Part shown: positions 1 to 8,440 of the stretch, piece by piece
Numbering within the stretch: position 1 is the first letter of the stretch
Layout of the letters: the number at the start of each line of letters is the position of its first letter
Assembly: GCF_042445055.1 (NCBI RefSeq)
Contig: NZ_CP170340.1
Coordinates: 13,847 to 77,846, forward strand
DNA length: 64,000 bases
Direction: 5' to 3'
Source: Falsihalocynthiibacter sp042445055
Lineage (GTDB): Bacteria; Pseudomonadota; Alphaproteobacteria; Rhodobacterales; Rhodobacteraceae
Made by a program: the position numbers and the translations under genes
The notes under the pieces: model-generated
What the model was told of the DNA's origin: nothing
Seen by the model: only the letters and a program-made list of their open reading frames with translations
The model's database searches: none

Positions 1-542
1 GCGATACGTGCTCGTGTCGGCCTGAAATTAGACGTTGGACTTGATCTCGCTCCGATGAAGCGGCTGATTTCCGAGGGTTTCGGGATATTTCAAGCGCAAG
101 TTTTCACGGTTTTAGCGATGCGGGCGCCTGTGTTTCTCGCTGCGGCAGTTTTGGACCTGCGACCACTGCGATTGTCGAAGTTGCAACAAAGTTCGGAAAT
201 TTTCCTTCACTGTTAACCAATTCGGTCGGAGCGATCTTCGGAGTGTGGCTAATTGAACGGGTTTTTCCCCCCGAATATCAGTTGGCATTCATTCCCGCGC
301 TGATTATCGGAGGTGGATCGTTAATAAATGCGGTTTTTGGCCCGGCAAGTAACGTATTCTTAATGTCTGGTCGGGCAAATATTGTGAGACGATTCTCAAT
401 TTACAGGCTCTGTGCCGTTGTCGTGGTGCCGGTAGCTTTCTTTGCGCTTGGGGGCAGTATCGCGATTGCATTGGCAATGTTCATTGGGTTTGTAGTTCGC
501 GATGTCGGGTTAACTGTTCGGGCAAATCGTTTTGGTTTCTAG
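1..542 (+). pseudogene. Polysaccharide flippase (Wzx/MATE-like), 3' part, apparent frameshift
   Basis: C-terminal part of an integral membrane protein; its start lies outside the window. Bases 1-152 are open in one frame and read a membrane-like sequence ending VFLAAAV. From about base 153 the sensible sequence continues in another frame (GPATTAIVEVATKFGNFPSL), which runs to the stop at 540-542. Restoring one T in the short T run near 149-152 rejoins them as AVFGPATTAIV, a typical flippase segment. The last part holds several hydrophobic helices, including one rich in I, A and F near residues VAFFALGG. The neighbouring polymerase and glycosyltransferase support a role in exporting lipid-linked polysaccharide repeat units. 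The frameshift may be a real lesion or a homopolymer sequencing error. The family call is inference from hydrophobicity and context. Confidence 0.55.
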
Positions 543-1596
543 TTAAGCGGATAGCGCCAGCAGCGAAGAGTAAAAATGCCGAGTTAGGCCGAGATAAATA
601 CGCATTCGATACCATTGAAGCGACCAAAATCGCCAGCACCAGCGCAAGCAGCGCGCCATTGCCTCGCAGAGCAACAAGTGCCCAGAACCAGATGAAAGCT
701 AAGAGACCGAGGAAGCCGCCTTCCCACAGGACCTTAAGAATATCGCTGTGCGAATCTTTGGCATCCCACCACCATGTCGATGTTCGCAAGAGGTCTGTTC
801 CTGGTCCGGAACCAAAGAGAAGCTCAGTAATCCCGCGTTGGTTTAGTAATTCGAGGCGTTCGGCATAATTGCTCAGACGTCCGCTGGAAAAATCGTTAAA
901 GTTTGTCAGATCAATGGTTAACGAAATGGCGATCATCGCGAGTATTGATACAGCACCTGTAGCCAATAAAATGCCGAGGTTCTCGCGAAAGAAACGGTTC
1001 CTGAGTAGCCACTCAAAAAACAAGTAGGCAACCAGGAACAGGAGCGGAGTCCGAACGCCGTTCCCAAGTAATAAAAGTAAACAGAGGACCGTGGCTGTCC
1101 GAAATGCGACGCCGCGCTGCGACCAATAGACAAGGAATGCAGCGACCAAAGCGTAGCCCGTTGCGTGAAGATTTGTGCTAAACGGCGCAAACCGCCATGA
1201 GTTGTTGAGATAGACACGCGGTTGAAATGCTGCGTGTACTGCGGCGGAGATTAATATAGTTAGTGCACTGAATATAATCAATTTTTCTGATATTCGGCTA
1301 CTGCAGGTTATGAGCGCGACGAGCGCAACATATGGTGATAATTGACGAACCGCAGTCGTTGCGGATGCCTCGTTGGAGGGCGAGAAGGCAAAGGCGATTA
1401 GCCCGATTAGGCAATAGCACACAATCGGAAATAGCAGAGCCACATCCCGACGATCGTCGTTGTTTGACCAGTGTGCGAGCATGGCGAAGACATACAACAG
1501 GTTAATTCCTCCGGCGAGCGCTAGACGACCGCCTGCGGGAACATAGTCGAAGGCGAGCAGCAGGAAGAGGTGCAGACCGATTGCCGCGTTAATCAT
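481..1596 (-). CDS. O-antigen ligase/polymerase family membrane protein (Wzy_C)
   Basis: 371-residue protein made almost entirely of hydrophobic helices, about ten to twelve. It has a long polar loop near residues 240-290 carrying GSGPGTDLL and then HSDILKVLWEGGFLGLLAF. The His in this loop followed by a Glu-Gly-Gly-containing helix is the hallmark of the Wzy_C/WaaL family, which joins polysaccharide repeats or ligates them to lipid at the periplasmic face. The ATG lies 2 bp after the stop of the upstream glycosyltransferase, so the two are probably translationally coupled. Its 3' end overlaps the convergent flippase by 62 bp, which is long for convergent genes. Whether it polymerises capsule, exopolysaccharide or O-antigen cannot be told from sequence. 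Confidence 0.8.
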   Translation of the reverse strand: MINAAIGLHLFLLLAFDYVPAGGRLALAGGINLLYVFAMLAHWSNNDDRRDVALLFPIVCYCLIGLIAFAFSPSNEASATTAVRQLSPYVALVALITCSSRISEKLIIFSALTILISAAVHAAFQPRVYLNNSWRFAPFSTNLHATGYALVAAFLVYWSQRGVAFRTATVLCLLLLLGNGVRTPLLFLVAYLFFEWLLRNRFFRENLGILLATGAVSILAMIAISLTIDLTNFNDFSSGRLSNYAERLELLNQRGITELLFGSGPGTDLLRTSTWWWDAKDSHSDILKVLWEGGFLGLLAFIWFWALVALRGNGALLALVLAILVASMVSNAYLSRPNSAFLLFAAGAIRLTRNQNDLPEQLTRHRELQTQ

Positions 1597-1598
1597 AA

Positions 1599-2825
1599 TT
1601 AACGCAGCACCCGTTTGTAGGCGTCAATCAGTGCTGGAATTTGATGCGGCCAAGCAAATTTACCCTCGACCCGCGCGCGCCCAACCGCACCCATTCGAGT
1701 GCGGGCTTCGGGGTTGGCGAGCAGAGTTTCAATTTTGTCTGCAAAATCAATCGGATCATTGGGGTGTGCATAGAGCGAACTCTCGCCCGCCGAGAAACGC
1801 CCTTCGGTCACATCGAACTGAACGATTGGTTTGCCAAACGCCATGTACTCGAGGATTTTATTCATGGTCGACTGGTCATTCATTGGATTAACGCGATCCG
1901 GATTCACGCAAATATCGGCTGTGGAGAGGACCTCAAACAGCTCTTGATCGGGCGCGCGGCCGATAAAATTAACCACGTCCTGCAGGCCCATTTCTGCGGA
2001 CAATTCTTTGAGGTCTTCGAGTGCGGGGCCGCCGCCGACAAGCACGAATTGGATGTCATCACGGCCGCGAACCTGCACCAATTCGGCAATCGATTGTAGC
2101 AGTAGGTCGATGCCCTCTTGCTCGCCCATCACGCCAACATATCCGATGAGGAAGCGGCGGTTGTTCTTCCAAGTGTTAACGGGTTCGACGGATTTGACGC
2201 GTTTTAGATCTGGTCCCGACCGTACGACAAAGACGTTTTCTGGGCGCATCTTCCCGCGCTTTATCGCAATTTTTCGGTAGCTTTCGTTGGTGGCAATGGA
2301 CACGGAGGCGGTCGCAAATGTGAGGCGCTCGAACGCACGTATAAGTCGCCAGAAAAAACCGCGCTTGTTGAATTTTGCCTCGAAGAGTTCGGGGTTGATG
2401 TCGTGATGGTCGAATAGAAATCGTTTGCCCAAGAGTCGGAATTGCCACGCAACCAAGAAGATCAAATCAGGCGGATTGCATCCGTGGATTACGTTAAACC
2501 CATGCTTAAAAAGGATCTTCCATGATAGAGAGCTTTCGTAGAACAGGGCCGCACCGTACTCGACTAGATACCCAAGAGCACCTTTTGCATCCAGCGGAAG
2601 CGGGTGGCGATAGATGTGAATGCCTTCGAGTTGCTCGTATCTCGCCTCAAAACCCTTGCCCGTTGGGCAGATAACACAGACCTGCGCGCCCGCCGCGCGA
2701 AGGGTGCGCGCCTCGAGCCAAACCCGACGATCGAAGGGAACCGGCAGGTTTTCTACGATGATCAGTATCTTTTGATCTGAAAGGGGTTGTTGCTCTTGGA
2801 GGGTTTCGAAGGAGGGCGTGGTCAT
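1599..2825 (-). CDS. Glycosyltransferase family 4 (GT-B)
   Basis: 408 residues from the ATG at 2825; an upstream in-frame TTG at 2834 is less likely. The N-terminal half begins ILIIVENLPVPFDRRVW, typical of exopolysaccharide GT4 enzymes. A second Rossmann domain follows, with GYVGVMGEQEGIDLLL and the acceptor/donor-site stretch DICVNPDRVNPMNDQSTMNK, then ILEYMAFGKPIVQFD, which carries the donor-binding E-x7-E type region. It should transfer a sugar from a nucleotide donor to a growing lipid-linked oligosaccharide at the cytoplasmic membrane. Sugar and linkage cannot be predicted. It forms a two-gene minus-strand unit with the polymerase and is divergent from the heparinase-like gene across about 117 AT-rich bases. 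Confidence 0.85.
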   Translation of the reverse strand: MTTPSFETLQEQQPLSDQKILIIVENLPVPFDRRVWLEARTLRAAGAQVCVICPTGKGFEARYEQLEGIHIYRHPLPLDAKGALGYLVEYGAALFYESSLSWKILFKHGFNVIHGCNPPDLIFLVAWQFRLLGKRFLFDHHDINPELFEAKFNKRGFFWRLIRAFERLTFATASVSIATNESYRKIAIKRGKMRPENVFVVRSGPDLKRVKSVEPVNTWKNNRRFLIGYVGVMGEQEGIDLLLQSIAELVQVRGRDDIQFVLVGGGPALEDLKELSAEMGLQDVVNFIGRAPDQELFEVLSTADICVNPDRVNPMNDQSTMNKILEYMAFGKPIVQFDVTEGRFSAGESSLYAHPNDPIDFADKIETLLANPEARTRMGAVGRARVEGKFAWPHQIPALIDAYKRVLR

Positions 2826-2942
2826 GGTTAACAAATTCGTTCGTACTTGAGTGGTTTTGTTAACGATTAAGTTGGACTGTTTAAGAATCTGTTAATTTTT
2901 TGCGTTTAGGCGTCAGGGCAGGGCAGTCAAAAGGAACATGCG

Positions 2943-4862
2943 GTGGGGCGTCATATTCGCGAAAATTTGGGGTGGTATGCAAGGCGCGCCGCGTCGATGT
3001 CGGTGTCAGAGGTTGGGCACCGCATTCACGAACAAATAGTGCGCCAAAATGGTCGCCGCGTTAACCAAGAAGACTGGTACAATCCCGAGGCGGGGCTGCC
3101 TGCAATCGCGATTTCTGATGAAAAATTTAATCAAATTGCGGGTAAATGCCTAGAGGAATGGCGCGCGGAAACAGAGCGCGTACGGACGGGGCGCTGGTGC
3201 TTCTTCGGTCAGGAATGGGCGCCGGTTTCGCTGGCAAATCTGTGGCATTATGACCCCGTTAACGGTGAGGCGTGGGAGCGCGATATTTACTGTTTTGACG
3301 TGCCGTACCGCCATCGCGCGGATCGGGGCGACATTAAGTATACTTGGGAGGTTAATCGGCTCCAATTTCTTCCCATAATCGCGGCGCTTTATCGTGCGGA
3401 AGGTCGGGTGGAGGATCGCGAACTCACCCTTAGACTTATCGAGAGTTGGATCGATGAAAACCCTGTTTTTTATGGAGTAAATTGGGCATCTGGGATTGAA
3501 ATTGCTCTGCGAGCAGTCAGCATCACATTGGCGATTTCGTTGCTGGATGCGGAGCGGATTCCTACCTCATTGCAACATAAAATTTCGCGGAGTTTGCAGG
3601 CACACTTTTACTGGTTGGGACGATATCCGTCGCGGTTTTCGTCGGCAAATAATCATCGCATTGCAGAGTTGGCGGCGGCGTATTTTTTGGGTCGATTGAT
3701 GCCCGCGATTCCCGGGGCGAACCCTGCGGCTGCGCTGGCCGAATTGAACGAAGAGATGTTGCGCCAAATAACCGAGGACGGTGTCGGGGCCGAGCAGTCG
3801 CCTAGTTACACTTGCTTTACTATTGAGTGGTATTTGTTGATTCGAAGCGTCGCGGAAACGGTCGGGGATACCGTGGATGCGCGCGTTTCAGAGCGGTTGC
3901 GCGCGGCGGCGCGCCATCTGCGCTGGATGATGGATGCGGACGGGAACGTGCCGCGCATTGGGGATGATGACGAGGGGCGCGTCATTATTTCTGGTACAGA
4001 CGAAAAGGACTACGTGACGCAGATTCTGGCGTCGCTTGCGAAATGCTGCCCAGAATTTGCGCCTCCGTCGGCACGGGCGCATCTGCGGCAGGTCTGGATG
4101 GGCGCGCAGTCAGGTGGCAAGGCACCACAGGGCGCGGCGTTCTTTGACGTGGGCGGCTATAGTGTTCTGCGGCATAAAATCGCGGGGCGTCAGAGCATGA
4201 TCGCGATGGATCATGGGCCGCTCGGGTATTTGTCGATTGCGGCGCATGGGCATGCGGACGCGCTCGCGGTTTGGTGGCACGTGGATGGTCAGCCGGTTTT
4301 CGTGGATGCGGGAACCTACCTGTATCATTCGGGCGGGACGTGGCGCGATAAGTTTCGCGGAACGGCGGTGCATAATACGCTCTGTCTTGCGGGACAGAAC
4401 CAGAGCAAAATCGCGGGGCCTTTCAACTGGTCGCGCCGCGCGACGGCCACGCGGATTCCAATGGCGCGCACGACGGGCGGACTTTGTATCGAGGCGGAGC
4501 AAGATGGGTACCTGCGTGATATTGGCGTGCGGCATCGGCGCAAGCTGGCCTTGGACGTGCCCAATGGGTATCTGATTCAGGACCGCTTGATCGGACGCGC
4601 CAGTTCAGTTGAGGGGATGTTAACCTATGTTTTGCACCCTGATATTGCGGTGCATCTTACCGCAAATGGCGCGTTAGAGTTAAGTCACGCAGGGCGTAAG
4701 TTCGCGCGGATTTCGTTGGAGGGCTATGCGTTCAGCCTCGAGAAAATCCCGTATTCTGCGCAGTTCGGAGAGCGCCAGACAACGACCGCATTGCGCGCAA
4801 TAATCCCCGCTTCAGGATTGTTGGGGCAGGGCGTTGAAACCAGGATTAACCTCTGTGATTAG
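2943..4862 (+). CDS. Heparinase II/III family protein
   Basis: 639 residues from a GTG start preceded by AAAAGGAA at 2929-2935. The N-terminal half is the helical alpha/alpha-toroid domain (NWASGIEIALRAVS, NNHRIAELAAAYFLG). The C-terminal half is the beta-sandwich typical of heparinase II/III, with AAHGHADALAVWW (H435, H437), FVDAGTYLYHSGG, and FRGTAVHNTLCL. Family members cleave uronic-acid polysaccharides by beta-elimination. In biosynthesis loci such proteins usually trim or edit the nascent polymer. No signal peptide is visible, which is usual for capsule-locus members. The gene overlaps the next one, so both are probably co-transcribed. The substrate is unknown; a uronate-containing polymer would agree with the dehydrogenase at 7172. 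Confidence 0.85.
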   Translation: MGRHIRENLGWYARRAASMSVSEVGHRIHEQIVRQNGRRVNQEDWYNPEAGLPAIAISDEKFNQIAGKCLEEWRAETERVRTGRWCFFGQEWAPVSLANLWHYDPVNGEAWERDIYCFDVPYRHRADRGDIKYTWEVNRLQFLPIIAALYRAEGRVEDRELTLRLIESWIDENPVFYGVNWASGIEIALRAVSITLAISLLDAERIPTSLQHKISRSLQAHFYWLGRYPSRFSSANNHRIAELAAAYFLGRLMPAIPGANPAAALAELNEEMLRQITEDGVGAEQSPSYTCFTIEWYLLIRSVAETVGDTVDARVSERLRAAARHLRWMMDADGNVPRIGDDDEGRVIISGTDEKDYVTQILASLAKCCPEFAPPSARAHLRQVWMGAQSGGKAPQGAAFFDVGGYSVLRHKIAGRQSMIAMDHGPLGYLSIAAHGHADALAVWWHVDGQPVFVDAGTYLYHSGGTWRDKFRGTAVHNTLCLAGQNQSKIAGPFNWSRRATATRIPMARTTGGLCIEAEQDGYLRDIGVRHRRKLALDVPNGYLIQDRLIGRASSVEGMLTYVLHPDIAVHLTANGALELSHAGRKFARISLEGYAFSLEKIPYSAQFGERQTTTALRAIIPASGLLGQGVETRINLCD

Positions 4863-5820
4863 CGCACCGATTGTGATTGTGGGCCAGCCGCGGAGTGGTT
4901 CAACGATACTGACCCGATGGGTGAATAACGACCAGCGGGCCTTTGTTCTTAACGATTTCTATGTGCTGCAGCGCATTGATGCGCTGGGATTGTGGGGGCC
5001 TTTGAGCTCCGGCGATGCCCGCGAAATTGCTATGTGGGTGTATCGGATTTTGGAAATCCGTTGCACGCAGGAAATAGGCAAAACGCTTGAACAACCCGTG
5101 CACCTATCGCTTGCTGATCTGGCGATTGTGAAATCCTTAGCAAATGGCCCGTGGGACGAAGGCATCCTTTGGAGTGATGTAATCGGCCAGATTTTACATC
5201 GGGCAGCGGAACTTGCGGGGGCGGATTTTTGGGGGTGGAACACGCCGCAAGATCATCAGCACCTAGAGCGTATTTTTGCGGGATTTCCCGATGCCAAAGT
5301 TCTGTGCCAATTGCGTCAACCCGATGCGATGCTGGCGTCATACAAAAATGTTGACGGATGGTGGCACGATGCGCGGCGCTATAACCCAATGGTTTTAGCG
5401 CTCGCGTGGAAGCGCGCTGCGCAGAACGCGGCGTCTTGGAGCGCGCGCAAACCGTCGCAAGTTAAGTTCATTCGATACGAAGACTTGGTGCGGCGTACGC
5501 CCGAAACAACCACCGAGATTTCCAATTTTCTTGGGATAGGGCAGCGGGTTGCCTGCCTTGGATCGTTCGGTCGCAACTCGTCGATGCAGGGAAAAAAGCC
5601 GAAGAAAGTGACGGGATTGGAAAGCTGGGTGGCGTATCGGATTTGCGGTCGGGAAGCGGCAGAGCTTGGATTCTCGGAGCGTGTAGACGCGCGGTGCCAA
5701 TTTGGTGATTTCGTCGAGGCCGCGCGGATCACGGGCGCTTCGTTTTCGCTGTTGGTTTCTGACTATTTGTTCAATTCGGATCGGCGGAGGCGGTTGATCC
5801 GCTTGTTGTTCAAAACCTAG
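4855..5820 (+). CDS. Sulfotransferase family protein
   Basis: 321 residues from GTG 4855; a TTG at 4834 would add seven residues. GTG is preferred because AGGA at 4842-4845 lies at suitable distance. The 5'-phosphosulfate loop for PAPS is visible near the start (IVIVGQPRSGSTIL), and a 3'-phosphate-binding segment appears as LCQLRQPDAMLASYKN. These are the two signature motifs of the sulfotransferase fold. The C-terminal RYEDLVRRTPETTTEISNFLGI is also typical. It probably moves sulfate from PAPS onto a sugar hydroxyl of the polysaccharide made here. It overlaps the heparinase-like gene by 8 bp. A kinase or nucleotide-binding role is less likely given the paired motifs. Confidence 0.75.
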   Translation: MISAPIVIVGQPRSGSTILTRWVNNDQRAFVLNDFYVLQRIDALGLWGPLSSGDAREIAMWVYRILEIRCTQEIGKTLEQPVHLSLADLAIVKSLANGPWDEGILWSDVIGQILHRAAELAGADFWGWNTPQDHQHLERIFAGFPDAKVLCQLRQPDAMLASYKNVDGWWHDARRYNPMVLALAWKRAAQNAASWSARKPSQVKFIRYEDLVRRTPETTTEISNFLGIGQRVACLGSFGRNSSMQGKKPKKVTGLESWVAYRICGREAAELGFSERVDARCQFGDFVEAARITGASFSLLVSDYLFNSDRRRRLIRLLFKT

Positions 5821-5823
5821 GGT

Positions 5824-5847
5824 TTGGCCCGCCCGTGGGCGGACCAA
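5824..5847. terminator. Bidirectional hairpin terminator
   Basis: Stem TTGG-c-CCGCCC pairing with GGGCGG-a-CCAA around a two-base loop, one mismatch. It sits between the stops of the convergent sulfotransferase and spike-fibre genes. There is no strong T run on either side, so termination efficiency is uncertain. Confidence 0.6.
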
Positions 5848-5854
5848 TGTGTGT

Positions 5855-6793
5855 CTATTGCACCGTAATTTTCCGAATCCAACCGTTCAAAAACTCGCTC
5901 GTCGCGTTGCTTCCGAGATAAAGCGAAGTGACATGATCGGCAGCAGGGCCATCGGTGGAAGTCGCGCTGCCACTCGTGCCGTTGAAGCTGTCGGACCACG
6001 CGATTTGCAATGTTTCGCCCGAGGTGGTCAGGGTCATGGTGTGGATGCCGACCGCGGTCGCGCCGCCAACGCCAGAGTTCAAACCCAAGGCGCCGGATTG
6101 GTTACGGATCTGGGCGAAACTTGTGCTGCCAGCGCGGATGCGCGAATAGCCCGCGTCGCCCGCCCATCGCACCACGTTGCTCACGCCATTCTGGGCGAAT
6201 GCGCCGCTTTGGCGTTGCTCCCACTCGATGCTGAAGGTCATGTTTTCGGGCGAAAACCATCCCAAATCCAGCGGAACAACAAAATCATCGGCACGTGTGG
6301 AAGCGGCTCCATTCGTTGGAATTGGCGAGCTGGCGAAGGGGCCATTTTCAACCTGCACCCATTGCGGAGCCCCCGAAATCGTCACCGTGATGGTGCCCGC
6401 TTGGGCGAGGGTGAAGCTTTGGGAACTGGCCGTCGCGAGGGTTGCGTCGCCCGAGATTGCCACACTTCCACCCGTGCCGACCGATGCGGTGTAGGTGCCC
6501 GCGGCCAAGGCAATCGATTGGGTCGCGGGCGCGAAACTGTTGAGAAAGTAGTTCTCTCTGGCTTCCTCAATCAACAGTCCGCGCGACGAGCGGCGCAGAG
6601 TGTCTGGCGCGAAATGCGTGCCGTCCGCAAGGCGCCCGACGGTCGAACGCGTGCATTGAAATACGCTCTCGATCGGGACGGATTGCCCGTCGATCGCGGC
6701 CATCCCCGTGGTGAAATCGCAGAACATTTTGGTCCCCTGCAGGTCATTTTGCAGCGCGCGGTAGGGCCAAATTTGCGTCCCCAAGCCCATCAT
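5855..6793 (-). CDS. ghsB: GTA head-spike fibre-like protein
   Basis: 312 residues. The segment SSRGLLIEEARENYFLNS (about 88-105) followed by a beta-rich stretch AAGTYTASVGTGGSVAISG is typical of phage and GTA fibre/spike proteins with lectin-like modules. Residues 170-310 look like a jelly-roll/laminin-G-like domain (FVVPLDLGWFSPENMTFSIEWEQ, VTSLYLGSN). It follows the spike-base gene with a one-base stop/start overlap (TAATG). By position and domain style it corresponds to GhsB (Rcc01080) of R. capsulatus, the head-spike fibre that lets GTA particles bind capsule. The symbol rests on the neighbouring GhsA-type base and gene order rather than recognised sequence identity. A tail fibre of another phage-derived particle is the alternative. 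Confidence 0.65.
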   Translation of the reverse strand: MMGLGTQIWPYRALQNDLQGTKMFCDFTTGMAAIDGQSVPIESVFQCTRSTVGRLADGTHFAPDTLRRSSRGLLIEEARENYFLNSFAPATQSIALAAGTYTASVGTGGSVAISGDATLATASSQSFTLAQAGTITVTISGAPQWVQVENGPFASSPIPTNGAASTRADDFVVPLDLGWFSPENMTFSIEWEQRQSGAFAQNGVSNVVRWAGDAGYSRIRAGSTSFAQIRNQSGALGLNSGVGGATAVGIHTMTLTTSGETLQIAWSDSFNGTSGSATSTDGPAADHVTSLYLGSNATSEFLNGWIRKITVQ

Positions 6794-7056
6794 TACACGA
6801 ACCCTACCAAGGATTGCGCGCTGGTTCCTGTGGCGAAAACTTTGCGCAAACGAATGGGGAGAACTGTCCCTGCGGGGACGTTTTCGAGGGTAACCTGGCT
6901 GCCCTCGCGGGTGATTGCGGTGATGGTGCCGCCCTGACCGACATAGATCGCGCGCGGAACTTCCACGAGGTCGGCGCCGTCATTTGGCGCGATGGCAAAG
7001 GCGTCGATTGCGGGGCTGTTGGTGGTGGGGGTGATGCCTCGGTAGCGGTCGATCAT
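6793..7056 (-). CDS. ghsA: Spike base protein, RCAP_Rcc01079 family (GTA head spike base)
   Basis: 87 residues, the usual size for this family. The pattern is clear: AIAPNDGADLVEVPRAIYVGQGG, then a short strand, ENVPAGTVLPIRLRKVFATGT, and a short end. This matches the conserved ARALYVG...VPAGTLLPIRV..V.ATGT layout of the GTA spike-base family. The base is thought to sit on the particle head and hold the fibre. A good ribosome site (AGGAG, near 7066) precedes the ATG. The fibre gene starts in its stop codon, so the two are translationally coupled. The main GTA capsid/tail cluster is not in this window, in line with these genes being unlinked in R. capsulatus. Confidence 0.8.
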   Translation of the reverse strand: MIDRYRGITPTTNSPAIDAFAIAPNDGADLVEVPRAIYVGQGGTITAITREGSQVTLENVPAGTVLPIRLRKVFATGTSAQSLVGFV

Positions 7057-7171
7057 TTGGGAATCTCCTGAATTGATTTCGGAAATTCGGTTATAGGCGC
7101 GGCCGTTTAACGCGCTTCTAACGCAACGCGCGATGGGCGTTGCGGGGCATAATATTCAAAGGAAAACAGGC

Positions 7172-8440
7172 ATGAAGATCGCGATTTTTGGGATGGGCTA
7201 TGTGGGCTTTACGGCGGCGTGTTGTATTGCGAGCGAGGGTCACGAGGTTATCGGCGTTGACGTTAACGATTCCAAGATCGCGGATGTGAACAACGGCATC
7301 GCGCCATTTGAGGAGCCGGGATTGCAGGAATTGATGACGCCGAGCACGCAAGCGAGGCGGCTCTTGGCGACGAAATCTGTTCCTGATGCGCTCGCGAATG
7401 CGGATATGGCGATTGTCTGTGTCGGCACGCCCAGTGGCGTCGATGGTGCGCACGATATGCGCTATATTGCGGATGTTTCGCGCCAGATCGGAACGGCCCT
7501 TGCGCGGGAAAAACCGCTTGCGCCGGTGACGGTTGTGTACCGCTCGACAATGCGGCCCGGAACGATGAGAAAGTTAATAATCCCGATTTTTGTGGCCACC
7601 CTTGGGGCGGATTGGGCGGCGCATGTGACGCTCGTTTATAACCCCGAATTTCTGCGCGAGGCGCAGGCGATTTCCGACTATTTCGACCCGCCCAAAGTGG
7701 TGATTGGCACGATTGACGGCAAGCCAAATGAAGTGCTCCAAGCCCTGAACGTTAACATTAATGCAGAGGTGTTCGTGACCCCATTTGAGGAGGCCGAATT
7801 AACCAAGTTCGTGGACAATTCATGGCACGCGGTGAAGGTGGCCTTTGCCAATGAATTCGGGCGAGTCTGCCAGAAAATGGGGATATCGGCGCGGCAGGTT
7901 CACAAGATTTTCGTGGCGGATACCAAGCTCAATATCTCGCCGTATTACACCCGCCCAGGCGGGGCGTTTGGCGGAGCTTGTTTGCCCAAAGATGTGCGCG
8001 CGTTTCAGTATATTGCCAACGACATCGGTGCGAATACGCATCTGGTGGACAGCTTGCTTCGATCAAATGAGGCGCACAAAAACCATCAGTTTGATCACAT
8101 CACGCGCCATGCCGAAGCGGGGTCGAAAATCCTCATGGCGGGGCTAGCGTTCAAGGCGGGGACGGACGATCTTCGCGAGAGTCCGAACATTGATTTGGTG
8201 CGCAAATTGTTAGAGGCGGGGTATGATGTGCGGGTGTTTGATCCGTGTCTTTCGCCTGATAAATTGCGTGGGCATAACCTTGGGTATCTCTACTCTACGC
8301 TGCCGCAAATCGATGCATTGCTGATTGATGCGCCTGCCGCAGAGGCGGGCGATTGGGATTTGGTCGTTGTGTCAAACGCAACGGGGCAGGCGCTCAACTT
8401 GTCAAAATTCAAAACGCTGGAGACCCACTGCATCGCTTAG
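7172..8440 (+). CDS. Nucleotide-sugar dehydrogenase, GDP-mannose 6-dehydrogenase type
   Basis: 422 residues from ATG 7172, with AAAGGAAAACAGG just upstream; an in-frame start at 7133 would add 13 unrelated residues. The N-terminus is a Rossmann NAD site (IAIFGMGYVGFTAACCIA). The catalytic Cys lies at about residue 270 in FGGACLPKDVRAF. The LPKD form of this motif and EEPGLQEL near residue 43 resemble AlgD/GDP-mannose dehydrogenase more than UDP-glucose dehydrogenase, which usually has FPKD. The C-terminal NAD-binding domain has FKAGTDDLRESPNIDLV. It oxidises the sugar C6 alcohol to a uronic acid in two NAD-dependent steps, supplying GDP-mannuronate or a similar donor. Substrate preference is inference. 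Confidence 0.85.
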   Translation: MKIAIFGMGYVGFTAACCIASEGHEVIGVDVNDSKIADVNNGIAPFEEPGLQELMTPSTQARRLLATKSVPDALANADMAIVCVGTPSGVDGAHDMRYIADVSRQIGTALAREKPLAPVTVVYRSTMRPGTMRKLIIPIFVATLGADWAAHVTLVYNPEFLREAQAISDYFDPPKVVIGTIDGKPNEVLQALNVNINAEVFVTPFEEAELTKFVDNSWHAVKVAFANEFGRVCQKMGISARQVHKIFVADTKLNISPYYTRPGGAFGGACLPKDVRAFQYIANDIGANTHLVDSLLRSNEAHKNHQFDHITRHAEAGSKILMAGLAFKAGTDDLRESPNIDLVRKLLEAGYDVRVFDPCLSPDKLRGHNLGYLYSTLPQIDALLIDAPAAEAGDWDLVVVSNATGQALNLSKFKTLETHCIA

